From the NCBI RefSeq assembly GCF_026210795.1, contig NC_089443.1, positions 2,108,001 to 2,172,000 on the forward strand: a stretch of 64,000 bases of DNA. Direction: 5' to 3'. Position numbers and translations under genes: made by a program. Shown one piece after another: positions 25,328 through 37,300 of the stretch (the stretch's first letter is position 1; each line of letters begins with the position of its first letter). The stretch is from Rhizophagus irregularis (lineage: Eukaryota; Glomeromycota; Glomeromycetes; Glomerales; Glomeraceae). The notes beneath the pieces are model-generated. The model did not search any database, was not told where the DNA came from, and saw only the letters and a program-made list of their open reading frames with translations.

Positions 25328-26959
25328 ATGTCATCCTACTTGTTATTTGAAATTCTCGAGAATATATTTGATCTTTTAAAAAATGATATGGGAACATTAT
25401 TTTCCTGCATGTTAGTCAAGAGATCATGGTGTCGAATTATTGTACCAATCTTATGGGGTAATTCATTTAAATATGTCAAAGGAGAAAATACTAGAAAATT
25501 AATAGTTCTCTATTTGAAATTCTTACCATCTGAAATGGGTACTCATTATTTAGAAGATCGAATGTTACTAAAAGATGGAAGGAATTTATTATCATTTATT
25601 GGGGGAGAATCAAATTTTATGTTTGATTATCCCATTTATTTAAAAGAATTGGATTGTTCTCATATTAGTCAAATTATTGATGAATGGTCTTATTTAATTG
25701 TATCACAGGAAAATATTTCATATCCACATCAAAGAGGATTTTGTTCGAAATGGTTTTCAAATAAGCTTATAAGATTATTCATGAAAAAGAGTGTCATGAT
25801 TAGAACCATGATATCAAATTCGGATGAATATCATTTTAATGAAGTGTTTGCTTTTAATAATGGAGGAGAAATTGGTGGATTTAAATTTCTTCAAACGCTT
25901 CATCTTGATTATTGTTGTGATGGACATTCATTAAGGAATATTACTGATGTATGTCATTCTATTGAAGAATTATGGATTTCATTAACTGAAACAAGTGTTA
26001 ATATTGATACATTGAATAAGTTGATTTTATCTCAAAGGAGGTTAAAAGATTTCAGACTTCGAAGTGCGGTATTCGTTATGGAATACTTCTTTGGAATATC
26101 TTATGATCTTTTGGAAGCTTTGATGGTACAGAAAGGAACATTACATACCGTTCAATTCTTTTGTTGTCAATTTTTTAAATGTGAATCGTTAAAACCTTTA
26201 GCTGAATGTACAAATATTAAACGATTAGGTTTTTTCAATTGTGAAGGTTTATGTGAAGAAAAGATCGAACCTTTAGCTTCAGGTTCTTTCTCAAATTTAC
26301 AAATATTAGCAATGGCTGTATATAAGGGATTTTCTACAGATGTAATCGTTAATATGGTCAAGAATTCACAAGAAAATCTTAAAAGAATTTCTTTACCAAT
26401 GGCAACACCAAATAATCATATGATAAAAGTATTTTGTGATATGATACCTTATACAAAAAATTTAATAGGTATTACAGTTTGTTTCATAGCAGGTGATAAT
26501 AAAAGTTTTGAATCTTTTTTATCACTTTTAGACGCTTGTCCAAATTTAGAATATTTATGTATAGAAGGTGGTGATACTGAAGGAATTCCATTGGATTTTG
26601 ATGATGATGATATGATCATAGAATTTAAAAAATTAATTAAAATTATGCCTCAATCAGTTTATCGTTTAATATTTTATAATATTTCAATATCTTCAATATT
26701 ATTACAAACTTTTTTTGATAATTGTGTTGCAAAAATTAAATATTTGGGTTTTTATGAATGTCCTTTATTAATTGATGAACATATTAATATTATTACGGAA
26801 TATGTTAAAAAGTCTGATGGTGAATTAAAAAATTTAATAATTAATTGGTGTTATCTTGTAAGTTATTATGCTATTAATAATGCAAGAAAAGTTATTGAAA
26901 ATGTTCAATTTAGTGATGTTGAACCTCAAGATATGGAATTTACCGCTTGGTTAGAATAA
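25328..26959 (+). CDS. F-box / leucine-rich-repeat-like protein, 543 aa
   Basis: An intact single-exon ORF of 543 codons. Residues about 4-43 (LLFEILENIFDLLKNDMGTL then SCMLVKRSWCRIIVPILW) fit the F-box consensus: Leu-rich helix, SLxxCxLVxRxWC and a terminal LW. The remainder has irregular leucine-rich units with spaced Leu and Cys/Asn residues (LKFLQTLHLDYC, CTNIKRLGFFNCEGL, CPNLEYLCIEGG, IKYLGFYECPL), as in FBXL-type substrate receptors. Family knowledge: such proteins join Skp1-Cullin-1 ubiquitin ligases, with the LRR part choosing substrates. Glomeromycotina carry very many of these, poorly conserved. Substrate unknown. The codons have strong A/T third positions like the rest of the window. 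The first ATG is taken because the F-box begins almost at once. Confidence 0.85.
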   Translation: MSSYLLFEILENIFDLLKNDMGTLFSCMLVKRSWCRIIVPILWGNSFKYVKGENTRKLIVLYLKFLPSEMGTHYLEDRMLLKDGRNLLSFIGGESNFMFDYPIYLKELDCSHISQIIDEWSYLIVSQENISYPHQRGFCSKWFSNKLIRLFMKKSVMIRTMISNSDEYHFNEVFAFNNGGEIGGFKFLQTLHLDYCCDGHSLRNITDVCHSIEELWISLTETSVNIDTLNKLILSQRRLKDFRLRSAVFVMEYFFGISYDLLEALMVQKGTLHTVQFFCCQFFKCESLKPLAECTNIKRLGFFNCEGLCEEKIEPLASGSFSNLQILAMAVYKGFSTDVIVNMVKNSQENLKRISLPMATPNNHMIKVFCDMIPYTKNLIGITVCFIAGDNKSFESFLSLLDACPNLEYLCIEGGDTEGIPLDFDDDDMIIEFKKLIKIMPQSVYRLIFYNISISSILLQTFFDNCVAKIKYLGFYECPLLIDEHINIITEYVKKSDGELKNLIINWCYLVSYYAINNARKVIENVQFSDVEPQDMEFTAWLE

Positions 26960-27546
26960 GGGGTATTAAATCATAGAAGGTTTTTTACCATACATTGTTT
27001 GACTTGATGGCCAAAGATAATATTTATAATATATATTTCATATTGATATTCTAATATCAAAGTATATTTGTATATAGAAGTTATACATATTATAGCAAGA
27101 ATTACATGTTTTAATAATAAAAGGATTAAATATATCTGCTATTTTCTAAGATTTAAATCTAATATTATAAAATTTTAGAATAATTTATTTAAATAAAATA
27201 TAATTTATAATAAAATATTTATTTATTTTTTTTTTTGAACTTGTAATATACTTTAATAAGTTATACAATTCCCTGTAATTATCTTACACCATGCAATATG
27301 AGATGTATTCCATAAAGTATTTATAACATGTGATTTTTTATTTTATTATTTACAGCATATAGTTTTATAAATCATGTCATTAGAGTTTGAATTATTAAGA
27401 CAACAGGTCTCCATTAGTAAGAGAACTAGAATAAACAAATATTTAAGAAATGATTGTATATAATAGTCCATCAAATGCATAAATGCCATGTATCACAGGC
27501 AAAATCCTGACTCTTGTATTTATTTTTACATATTACATTATATAAT
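26960..27546. other. 3' flank of the F-box gene, gene-free
   Basis: AT-rich sequence with several AATAAA-like words (for example near 27118 and 27198) that could serve polyadenylation. No ORF supported. Confidence 0.4.
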
Positions 27547-27900
27547 TTATATTAATAAAAATTTTTTAAAATGTTCAAAAATAAAAGTACTAATATTATT
27601 AAAGAAAATTTCTTTTAGAGATTCTAAAGTGATAGTTGTTTCAGAACCTAATTTACCATCATCTATAAGTTTATATACCAGAAAGACTTCTTCTTGATGA
27701 AGAATTTTATATAATACTAATTTGAATAACCATTTATAGAGAGATCCTATTTCTAGTATATTTCTTGCACTCTCAATAAAACTATGAAAATGCTCTTTAT
27801 AATTTTCTTTCAACTTTTTTAAGTATCAGTTTGCAACATTATCTGATGCAAAAAAGCAGAAGGATTCAGTATATAATTTAGCTTTATCTGTTTTTTTAAG
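27547..27900 (-). pseudogene. Unrecognised coding remnant
   Basis: The minus frame reads well over about 110 codons (DKAKLYTESFCFFASDNVAN, stop, YLKKLKENYKEHFHSFIESA, then a helical stretch ending in FIFEHFKKFLLI), with one in-frame stop at about 27826. The composition is protein-like, but I recognise no family. A decayed transposon or multigene-family fragment is likely. Confidence 0.35.
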
Positions 27901-27974
27901 GTTGATATTTATATGAATTAGTTTGTGAGTATATTCACCACTTGAGAACTATTGCCAAATAACTTCAAATTTCA

Positions 27975-28215
27975 GTAAAGAAGGTGATACATTACTTTTG
28001 TGATTTTTATATTTTCAATTTTAATAAATTGTGTTGTATTTGAAAAATTAATAAATCAATCTACATTAAATTTAATACATTTTGGTAATTTACATAATAA
28101 ATAATTTATATTTAAAATTTTATTTTGATTGGCTTTAATTTGATATCAATACATAAGATTAAAATTATTAAAATTAAATATTCAAGGTGATGCATTACTT
28201 TTATAAGCTACTGTA
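27975..28215. repeat. Dispersed repeat, also present at 41010-41330
   Basis: Shares GATTGGCTTTAATTT, a GATATCAAT word and GGTGATGCATTACTTTT-type ends with 41190-41325, where the matching word is GGTGTTGCGTTACTTTT. Non-coding, probably MITE-derived. Confidence 0.5.
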
Positions 28216-28674
28216 TAAAAATATATCTATATCGGTAAGACTATAAATTATTTAATATTTAAATTAACTTAATATTTCTTAAATTTTTTTTTTTATTATT
28301 TTAACTGTAAATAAATGTTTTTAACATCAATAATATGCAAAAATTTAACTAGGAAAAATCAGAAAAAAATCCTTTAGATATAAAATAGACATAATTTTTA
28401 CATTAATAATGTAAAATATTTTTAATGCAGAAATATATATTAATAAAAATCCTCAAAATTCAAAACCAATCTTATATAAATACAAATTATTTAAAGAAAT
28501 AAAGGATCAGCTAGACAGATTTTTAAAAAAGTTGGAATTTATAAAGAAATAAAAAATATTTTTGTATATAAAATATTATGTGAAGATAATTATTAGAAAT
28601 AATAAAAAAAATTTATTATATTAGTTATTATACATTGATTAAAATAATTTATCATTTAATAGGCCTCAATCAGT

Positions 28675-28935
28675 GTTGTCATAGGGACGGGACATGTCCA
28701 TGGATGGGATGGAACGGGACAGTTCAGGACACGTCCAAAGATTTTAGCAATGTCTGGGACATTGGAACATTAAAATCATGTAATTTTAATTATAAATTAT
28801 AGCCCATTAGGTGTCAGTTTCGATAAGACAAATTGTAAACTTGGACAATTTTTGGATGGGATGCGTACAGGACATGACAGAACAACGTCTCGGGATATTA
28901 AAATTTTTGGGCAGGACACGTCCCTATGCACAAAT
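28675..28935. mobile_element. Short inverted-repeat element rich in GGGACATGTCC words
   Basis: The left end CATAGGGACGGGACATGTCC is matched in inverted orientation by GGACACGTCCCTATG at about 28916-28930. GGGACA/TGTCCC words recur inside. No ORF. TSD not resolved. Confidence 0.5.
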
Positions 28936-29369
28936 ATCAGCTCAATAGTAAAATATATTATAATATCAATCTTAAATATATGAAATATACAAATATCAAA
29001 TAAAAATAAATAAATAATATAGTCAAATGTTCCAGATAGTTATATGATCTTAAAAAAAATACTTTATTTAAATATATATTTCTTCATATATCAAAAAACA
29101 ATCATTAATTAAAAAAGCAAAATATAACAATTTAAGAATTCTTATAAAAATGAGTTCAAAGGAGTTTCAAATATGGTTTAGATAATAAAACTAATTTATT
29201 GTAGCAGTCTTAATATAATAAAGTAAAAGAAATAAGAACTAATTAAATAAGAGATTTAAATCACAATTTTTCAGCAAATTGGTATATCCAATATGTTTCA
29301 TAATGCTTTATACTAAAGGAATAAGTTTCACCAAATAGAATGAATAGCACAGGTCAAAATCAATGCTAT

Positions 29370-29590
29370 CAGATATATATCGGGTATCTTGAGTTCTTTT
29401 ACTATAAACTCGCCACAAGTAATCATCAAGGATGACATATTGGGAACTAATTAGGTATATATCGGGTATTTTTATATATCAGGTACCCGATTTGTCACAT
29501 CTCAAAATATGTAAATTATCAAGACCCCGATATCTAAACAATTAGTCGCCGATATTTTGTCTAATATATATCGGGTACTGATATTTGTAC
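29370..29590. repeat. Cluster of TATATCGGGTA words in both orientations
   Basis: TATATCGGGTA or its near-complement TACCCGATAT occurs about six times. Non-coding, probably a degenerate foldback repeat. Confidence 0.4.
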
Positions 29591-29771
29591 AAAATCTTTT
29601 AATGAAATTATTACTAAAGATTTTGATGGTAAATTAAATAAACAAAAATCGATTACGCAAGTAACTGCGATTTTGGCATCGATCATGTGACTTATCGATC
29701 TGATTTAGTGATCGATAATCTCTTTTTAATTAAAAATTTTGAAAATTTGAATTTTATAAAAGAAAATTCAG

Positions 29772-32700
29772 TTAAGTCATGATCCGTGAAAGATCGACAC
29801 AAAATTACTATTAAATTTTGGGGTAAAAATTTGTCGATCATTTATTAAATAAAAATAACTGCTATCATTCGCAATAAGGCAAGTATTACTAAAACAAATT
29901 CACAGCTCAACCAGATCACATGACAAGCTGCGCAATAATGTAAAATATGGTTTCGACAAAAAAAATTTCATTTAACCGACTTGACGAAAAATTTTTTCTT
30001 TGTAGCAGCTGTAGATTTTAGAGGTACACGTATATATAATACATAAATTTCACCTTTTCAATTTACGAATTTTTAACATTTATTAAACATTATTTACATT
30101 TCTCTCTTTATAAGTACTTGCTACAAGTATTTATTATGAATTTTCAAAGTCCATATTTTCTTCCAAAGTACGCAAAGCCATAGCCTCTTTCCATTTGCGT
30201 GAAAAAGTTGAAATCCAGTTTGTTATTGTAGTTACTTTAGGTATGTCATTTTCTTCAATTTCTCCAAGTTCTGCACGCTTTAAAAGTTCTTCATGCATCT
30301 GTTGTGCATTTAATTTTTGACGAGGATTTGCTGTTCCAGTATGGAACATTGATTCTAAAAGATACTTTACTTGGGGAGATATTCTTTTTACTGGTCCACG
30401 CTGACGAGTTTTTTCATTTTCTTTTAGAGTCCATCCACTGGTAAACGTTTGTTGACTACGCAAAAAAAAATAAATAAATAATACAATCAACAAATAAAGA
30501 TGTGATTGTATAATATTTATACCTTTTGGTTTCCAATGATCTATTGTTTTCCAGGTTAGTCAGATCAGAAAGTATTTGGTTCACATATTCTTGGCGCTTA
30601 TTATTGGTAATACAAATACATAATAGCAAATAGGATTATAATAAGAATATAACGAAAATTCTAGAATTGAATATCACCTACCGATTCACTCTGTGTTGGA
30701 TCTTGTTTGTCTAACAAGCAAATATGTTACTTTTATTTAGGAATAATATGGAAACAGGTAAACTCACTTTCTTTATTTAAAATTGGTATATTCCATTGCT
30801 TAATTGATTGTGTATGAGATGTAAAAGTAGGATTTGGTTTTTCAATTTTTCGCTTTTTAACAATCTTTTCTATTTTTTCAAGTGACCATTCTTTCCACTC
30901 TCCAATTCCTAGTAGTGCACGTGCATGAATATATCCTACTTTTTCTTCGTCCGTGGGCCAAGTCCATTCTTGCAGGTTGGATATTCCTGTAATTGTGCCC
31001 AATTTTGCTTTATCTAAATTGAAAATAAATATTAGATTTATTTCAAGTTTTACAGCATGCTAATTAGAACTACAATTTACCATTATCTCTGTTAGGATTC
31101 AAATTAGAAACTCGGACGCCTACTATACCTTTTACTGCTAATTCGATATCATCTCCAGAAATAACATCATATCCAAGCTTTACGTATCTTTTCATTGCTT
31201 GAGAAACCTTATTATTATCAATGAATTGATCAATCACTCAATCAGTATTATCTTTGACTCTCAATATAATAATATAGCAGAATGCACCTGTGCATGATGT
31301 GAATCAATCGAAGTTTTGGCTTCTCCTGCTTCAAGAAAGATCCATTTGCGAGGAATTATATTATACCACTCCTTCCAATGTGCAATAATCAACATTAACT
31401 CTGTACAGTGGTAATGCATGCCGTAATCTGACATTATTGTTACCCATTTGGGTTTTGGATTCAATGTTTCAATTACAGTATGAAGGGAAGATGCAGTAAA
31501 CCATGCATCTTGGCGCGTATCGTTAGACCAGTGATCAAATACTTGAACATCCAGTTGATTTTGTTCCATATTTTTGGTATATACAAGTACAGAATGAAAA
31601 CTCCAACCACGTTTTCCAAAAAACTCTGTTTTGGTCTCACGTGCACTTTGAGGTAATATCCTCATTTTGTAATCTACAATCATTACAGCACCTTCTTCAT
31701 CCAATTCTTCTAAATTTGTTCGTACATGAATATTCAAGTATGTTTTACGGGCATGATGTTGCCATCCATGCTATGAGTTTTTGCCTGATATTCATCAAGA
31801 ATTTCAAAATACTCTTCACTTATTGCTGCTTTTAATTCTTCAAAAAAACTAAAAATACTTTCACATTTTGAACAGGTAACTGGATGATTAAGATTACAGT
31901 CTCCAAAGGCATGTCGTATACAATGACTAATACAGGAATTATGAACCGCGATACCAGCTGCTGTAACCTCCAGTTCTTTTGAATATTCTCGACGTATGTA
32001 TCGACGCAATTCTTGTGATTTTGTTAATAAACGTTTCTAATAAGATAAAATATATTAGAATTCATACTTGCAAATTTTAATAAAATTTATTTTTACCTTT
32101 AGAGGTTCATCCATAATATGGGCAGAAATAATTACTCCAATATCTCCAAATACCATATAACCACAGTCATTACATGTAGAACATAATCCACCTAAATTTT
32201 CTCGGTACACATATTGACCACCTTCAAGACATGTCATAAAAGATGTACGACGCATACCATTAGGATACTCTTCTGCAAATCTTTCCCATAATGCTTTTTT
32301 CGTGTCTTGTAAGTATTTGATTGGTTTTCCTGATTTTGCATTAGTTTTGTATGAACTCATATTGACAAATTCTTTATCATTTAAAAATCTGTCAATTTGT
32401 TCAAGCATTTCAGGTGTAAACCTTCTTCGGCAAATTATTGGTTTTACAAGTGGAGGGGATCCATAACCATTGATACGTGCATGCTTGCGAGATTCTACAA
32501 TAGTATGTGAACCAACCTGTATATATTTATTATAAAAACAATATAAAATTTTACATTATTGTATCAGTAATAATTTTTTGCAAATTTTTCATTGTCTTTT
32601 TTACGTCTAGTTTATTTACATAATTTTAAAAATAAAAGAATAAATAATTCAAGAACGTGTACATTAAAATTTTACATATAAAGCAAAACTATAAAATATT

Positions 32701-34130
32701 ACATTCAAATTTTGTTTTAGTTCTCCATAAGTAAATTCATTGGAAATTATAGAAAGTATACGTCTTTTTCCATCAGGAGTTTTTTTGTTGTTAGCAAGTG
32801 CACGTTCAAAACACATCCAAAATGTATGTGTTGCGTTTGGCATATTCTTTGGAATACTAGTAAGAAAACCACTTTTATATAAAGCAGCAAATGCTACCTT
32901 GTCTGCTTCTCCATTTGGTGATTTTGTCCATAATTGACGCTAATAAAAAAATATTTATTTTAGTGTTTGAAGATAAAAAAAATAACAATAAAAATATCAC
33001 AAATTTACCGACCTTTGATTCTTCAGATAACCAAGGAGTTATATTTGTTGCACCAACTGCTTTTAGCATGGTTTGCCACGCACTTAATTCACGTTCACTA
33101 AATTCATATCCTTTTGGATATATAGCATGCAAAGCAGGTTCTAATTCAATTATTGGATTTTCAGTTTTAACCCAACTTGTAAAAAAATATTTCCAATTAG
33201 CATTTGCCAGAGTTCTTCTTTTTACATGATAATCAAATAACCTTTCTAAAATATATTCATCATTCCAGTCATTAAGAGTGCATTGAGTTCGATGCTGCTG
33301 AATTAGATTTTTTGTAATTGGATTATCAAGACCATAAAGTTGTGTGCCGGTAAATTTTTTCAGTTGTCCTGTTTTTTCCCACACTTCATCTGGCGTTGCG
33401 CCTTTAAATTGTTTTATTAAAGCAGATTCTCAGTAAATTTCAACAATGCATTTTTTTTCCTCAATCCGTGATACAAAAATTGACTGCTTTCTTTCATACA
33501 TATGAAGAAGGGATGATTGAAAACCTGAACCTGCATAACGCCATTTTTCGCGTGAAGAAGTCCCTATACCATAAATAAAAATTATACAATTTTCTACATT
33601 AACAGTAACGGGAATATGTTGAATATCTTGTTTTAAAGTTTCAAGGATATTTTTGTCATTCCAACCCATTGCTTGATACCCTGAATAGCGTGTTGAAGTA
33701 TTGAAACGGTTTTTATAAGCTGTAGAAATAGCCTTTGTAGAACTTGGCTCTGTAACAACATGTAAACCACTTTGACAACAATACATTGGCATTAATTTGT
33801 TATTACCAGAACCAGTTTGTATAGTTAAAATGAAATCTACTTTGTTAAGACAAACTTTAGTCTGTTGTCCCAGCCTAATCGGAAATAAAGTTTCATTTTC
33901 GTTTGAAATTATCCACCAATAAAAAGAATAAGGTCCATAGTGAAGTTCAGGAACTATAGTTCCTGGTTTTATTAAAGTAACGCGTAAAGTTGGAGCCATT
34001 ATGACAGTTTTTAAAGGTTGTCAACGAGAGATTTAAATTTATTACAACTGGTTATAATGTATCTTATCCCCAAATTTACTATACACAACTCATATGATCT
34101 GATGCCGATCATTCGCGGATCATGACTTAA
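29772..34130 (-). mobile_element. 4.4-kb DNA transposon with TTAA termini
   Basis: The left end reads TTAAGTCATGATCCGTGAA. The right end, read inward on the other strand, is TTAAGTCATGATCCGCGAA, followed on both sides by a GATCG-type word. That gives a TIR of about 25 bp with one or two mismatches, and TTAA lies exactly at both ends. TTAA target duplication is known for piggyBac and Kolobok superfamilies, and either assignment is inference. The body encodes one minus-strand transposase-like protein (see 30134-33999). Confidence 0.75.
30134..33999 (-). pseudogene. DDE transposase-like gene of the TTAA element, multi-exon, inactivated
   Basis: Minus-strand gene from ATG 33999. Exons are about 33999-33009, 32939-32714, 32517-32097, 32038-31090, 31016-30770 and a last exon ending at 30134. 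The N-terminus is an unrecognised domain (APTLRVTLIKPGTIVPEL). A Cys-rich part follows (LGGLCSTCNDCGY; HPVTCSKCESIFSFF). The probable catalytic triad is MIVDYKMRI, VTIMSDYGMHYHCTELM and FLEAGEAKTSIDSHHA, giving Asp, Asp and Glu in the usual order (inference). The C-terminus is a basic helical DNA-binding-like region (RGPVKRISPQVKYLLESMF). Damage: an in-frame TGA after CIVEIY (about 33435), a frameshift near 31770 before YLNIHVRTNLEEL, and another near 31255 after HAQVHSA. The DDE-type protein and TTAA ends together support one formerly autonomous transposon. Confidence 0.7.
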
Positions 34131-34336
34131 TTAAGTTTTTAAACCGAATATATAAAATTTATTTTTTTTATTTCAGCTTTTTAAACTGAATTGTTTAAAA
34201 TTTATTAAAAACTTTTTTACACATCCCTTATAAATTACGCCTCACTACTTTAATGCCATTTTTTTTCTTCTTTTTTATAAATATTTCTTTTGCCTGAGTA
34301 CAAACCACCAAACAGACTCAATAGGATCATAAATTA

Positions 34337-37300
34337 ATGTCTTTGGAACAACCTCTTCCTAAAATTGGTACAAATAATACAAATAATGGCGTTGAACGTC
34401 ATTCACCCCCTTTTATAAATAATTTGACCTGGAACTTTAAAATGGTAAGTACAGAAAGGATTCATGTTTTTTTTTATTTTTGGAATATTACTAATGTTTC
34501 TTTTCGCTTTTTTACTTTAGGGACGGACTCCTGGATTTCAATTTCAGTCTGAAACTCTGGAATGGTGAGTACAGGAGGGGGGATTCATTTTTTTTTTATT
34601 TTTAGAACATTACTAACGTTCCTTTTCACTTTTTTACTTTAGTGACGGACTCCTGGACTTCAATTTCAGCCTGAATCTCTGGAATGGTAGATATAGCACT
34701 AGTCGAAATAAGGCAAATCGGAAATAAGGCAAATCGTCCTTATTTCGGCTAAATTTCGGCTAATAATTGACGATCGTCTGTACATCAGGTGACATTCGGC
34801 ATAGCCGATTTCCGATTTCACTAGTCGAAAAAGGCCGGCCTATATTCAATTAAAAATTCGACCATGATCTACGATTAGACATTGGTCGAATAGTCTAATT
34901 AAACGTCACGCGTTACGCGTATCAAAGTTTAAAAAAGGATCTTTTTTAAACTTTCCCCTTTCATCCCTTCCTTTCACTTCACTTCGTCCCTACTTTTCCC
35001 TGTACTTTCGTCCTTCCCCTCCCTTCCCCTATTGTCTTTTCCTTTCCCTTTCGTCCTTTCCTTGCTTCCCCTTTCGCTCTCCCCCTTTTCTCATACCTTT
35101 CTTCCGCCTCTTTTTCTTGGAAGTAATGTAAGTTTCGTTTCAAAACTTACATATTTTTTTTTAAATTTTTTTTTAATTTATCTTTTTAATTTTAATTAAG
35201 AAACGAATTTTCATTATTTTTTTATAGGACATGTAGAAGGACGCTAGCTTATTCACGAAACTGGACTTTAAGGTAAAAAACAGGAAAGTGAAGTTTGTTA
35301 ATTTAAGAAACGAACTAACGTTTCTTTTCATTATTTTTTTTTGTAGGACGCATAGGAGGATGCCGGCTTTAACACGAAACCGGACTTTAAGGTAAAAAAT
35401 GGGGAAAGGGGAAGGGGAAGGGGATTTAGAACCAAGATTCTTAAGAATCTTGGTTTTTATTTTTTTAATATTTCGGAACGGTTACTAACCGTTCCTTTCT
35501 TTTTTATAGGTTTCGGGCGGGCTTCCTAGTTCTGAAGAATGGAAAAGAACCAAGATTCGTAAGTAAACGAATCTTGGTTTAATTTTTTTTGTTTTTTTTT
35601 TGTAATATTAACGAACAGTTACTAATAACCGTTTTTTTCTTTATTATTTTAGGATTGGGTTGGCTTCTGAGTTCCGAAGAATGGAAAAGAACCAAGATTC
35701 GTAAGTAAACGAATCTTGGTTTAATTTTTTTTGTTTTTTTTTTGTAATATTAACGAACGGTTACTAATAACCGTTTTTTCTTTATTATTTTAGGATTGGG
35801 TTGGCTTCCGAGTTCCGAAGAATGGAAAGAACCAAGTTTTGTAAGTACGAGTACGAAACTTGGTTTATTTTTTATTTTATTTTTTTTCCTATTATATGAA
35901 CGGTTACTAACCGTTCCTTTCTTTTTCTTATAGGTTCGGCCGTTTGGGTGAGTTTCCGAAGAATGGAAAAAAACTAAGATTCTGTACTACGAATCTTAGT
36001 TTTTTTTTCTTTTTTTAATATTTGGAACGGTTATTACTAACCGTTCTTTTTCTTTTATTTTTTATAGGTTCGGTGTCTCAGGAGGGGCTTCCGAGTTCTG
36101 AAAAATGAAAAAAAAACCAAGATTCGTAAGTATATACGAATCATGGTTTTAATTTTGTTTTTTTTTAATTTTATTAATGAACGGTTACTAATAACCGTTC
36201 TTTCTTTTTTTAAGTTCGCGAGTTCCGAAGAACGGAAAAGAACCAAGATTCGTAAGTATATACGAATCTTGGTTTTAATTTTTTTGTTTTGTTTAATTTT
36301 ATTAATGAACGGTTACTAATAACCATTCTTTTCTTTTTTTAGGTTCGGGTGGGCTTTCGATCTTTGGAAAAAGTGGAACCAAGATTCGTAAGTAAGTACG
36401 AATCTTGGTTTAATTTTTTTTATTATTATTATTACGAACGGTTACTAATAACCGTTCTTCTCTTTTTTTTTAGGATCGGGTGGATTTCCGAATTCCGAAG
36501 TACGGAAAAGAACCAAGATTCGTAAGTATATACGAATCTTGGTTTTGTTTTTGTTTTTTTTTTATTATTTGGAATGGTTTACTAACCGTTCTTTTCTTTT
36601 TTTTAGGATCGGGTGGATTTCTGAATTCCGAAGTACGGAAAAGAACCAAGATTCGTAAGTATATACGAATCTTAGTTTTGTTTTTGTTTTTTTTTATTAT
36701 TTGGAACGGTTTACTAACCGTTCCTTTCTTTTATTTTTTAGGTTTCGGGTTGACTTCCGAATTCCGAAGAACGGAAAATCAAGATTCGTAAGTAACTACT
36801 AATTACGAATCTTGATTTTTTTTCTTTTTTTTTAATATTATTAATAAACGGTTACTAATAACCGTTCTTTTCTTTTTTTAGGTTCGGGTGGGCTTCTGAT
36901 CTTTGGAAAAAGTGGAACCAAGATTCGTAAGTAAGTATGAATCTTGGTTTAATTTTTTTATTATTATTATTATGAACAGTTACTAATAACCGTTCTTTTC
37001 TTTTTTTTAGGATCGGGTGGATTTCCGAATTCCGAAGTACGGAAAAGAACCAAGATTCGTAAGTATATACGAATCTTGGTTTTGTTTTTGTTTTTTTTTA
37101 TTATTTGGAACGGTTTACTAACCGTTCTTTCTTTTATTTTTTAGGTTTCGGGTTGACTTCCAAAGATCGGAAGAAAAGGAACCAAGATTTGTAAGTAAGT
37201 ACGAATCTTGGTTTATTTTTTATTTTTATTTTTTATTATTTTGGAACGGGTACTAACTGTTCCTTTCTTTTATTTTATAGGTTCGGGTGGGCTTCCAAGT

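Noticed and set aside
26167-26361. 64-codon minus-strand ORF
   Set aside because: Shadow of the F-box gene.
31641-33229. Plus-strand ORFs at 31641-31835, 32740-32937 and 32891-33229
   Set aside because: Shadows of the transposase exons on the minus strand.
34697-34850. Autonomous CACTA transposon
   Set aside because: The ends start CACTA, but no transposase ORF and no 3-bp TSD could be shown; called only as a CACTAG-ended element.
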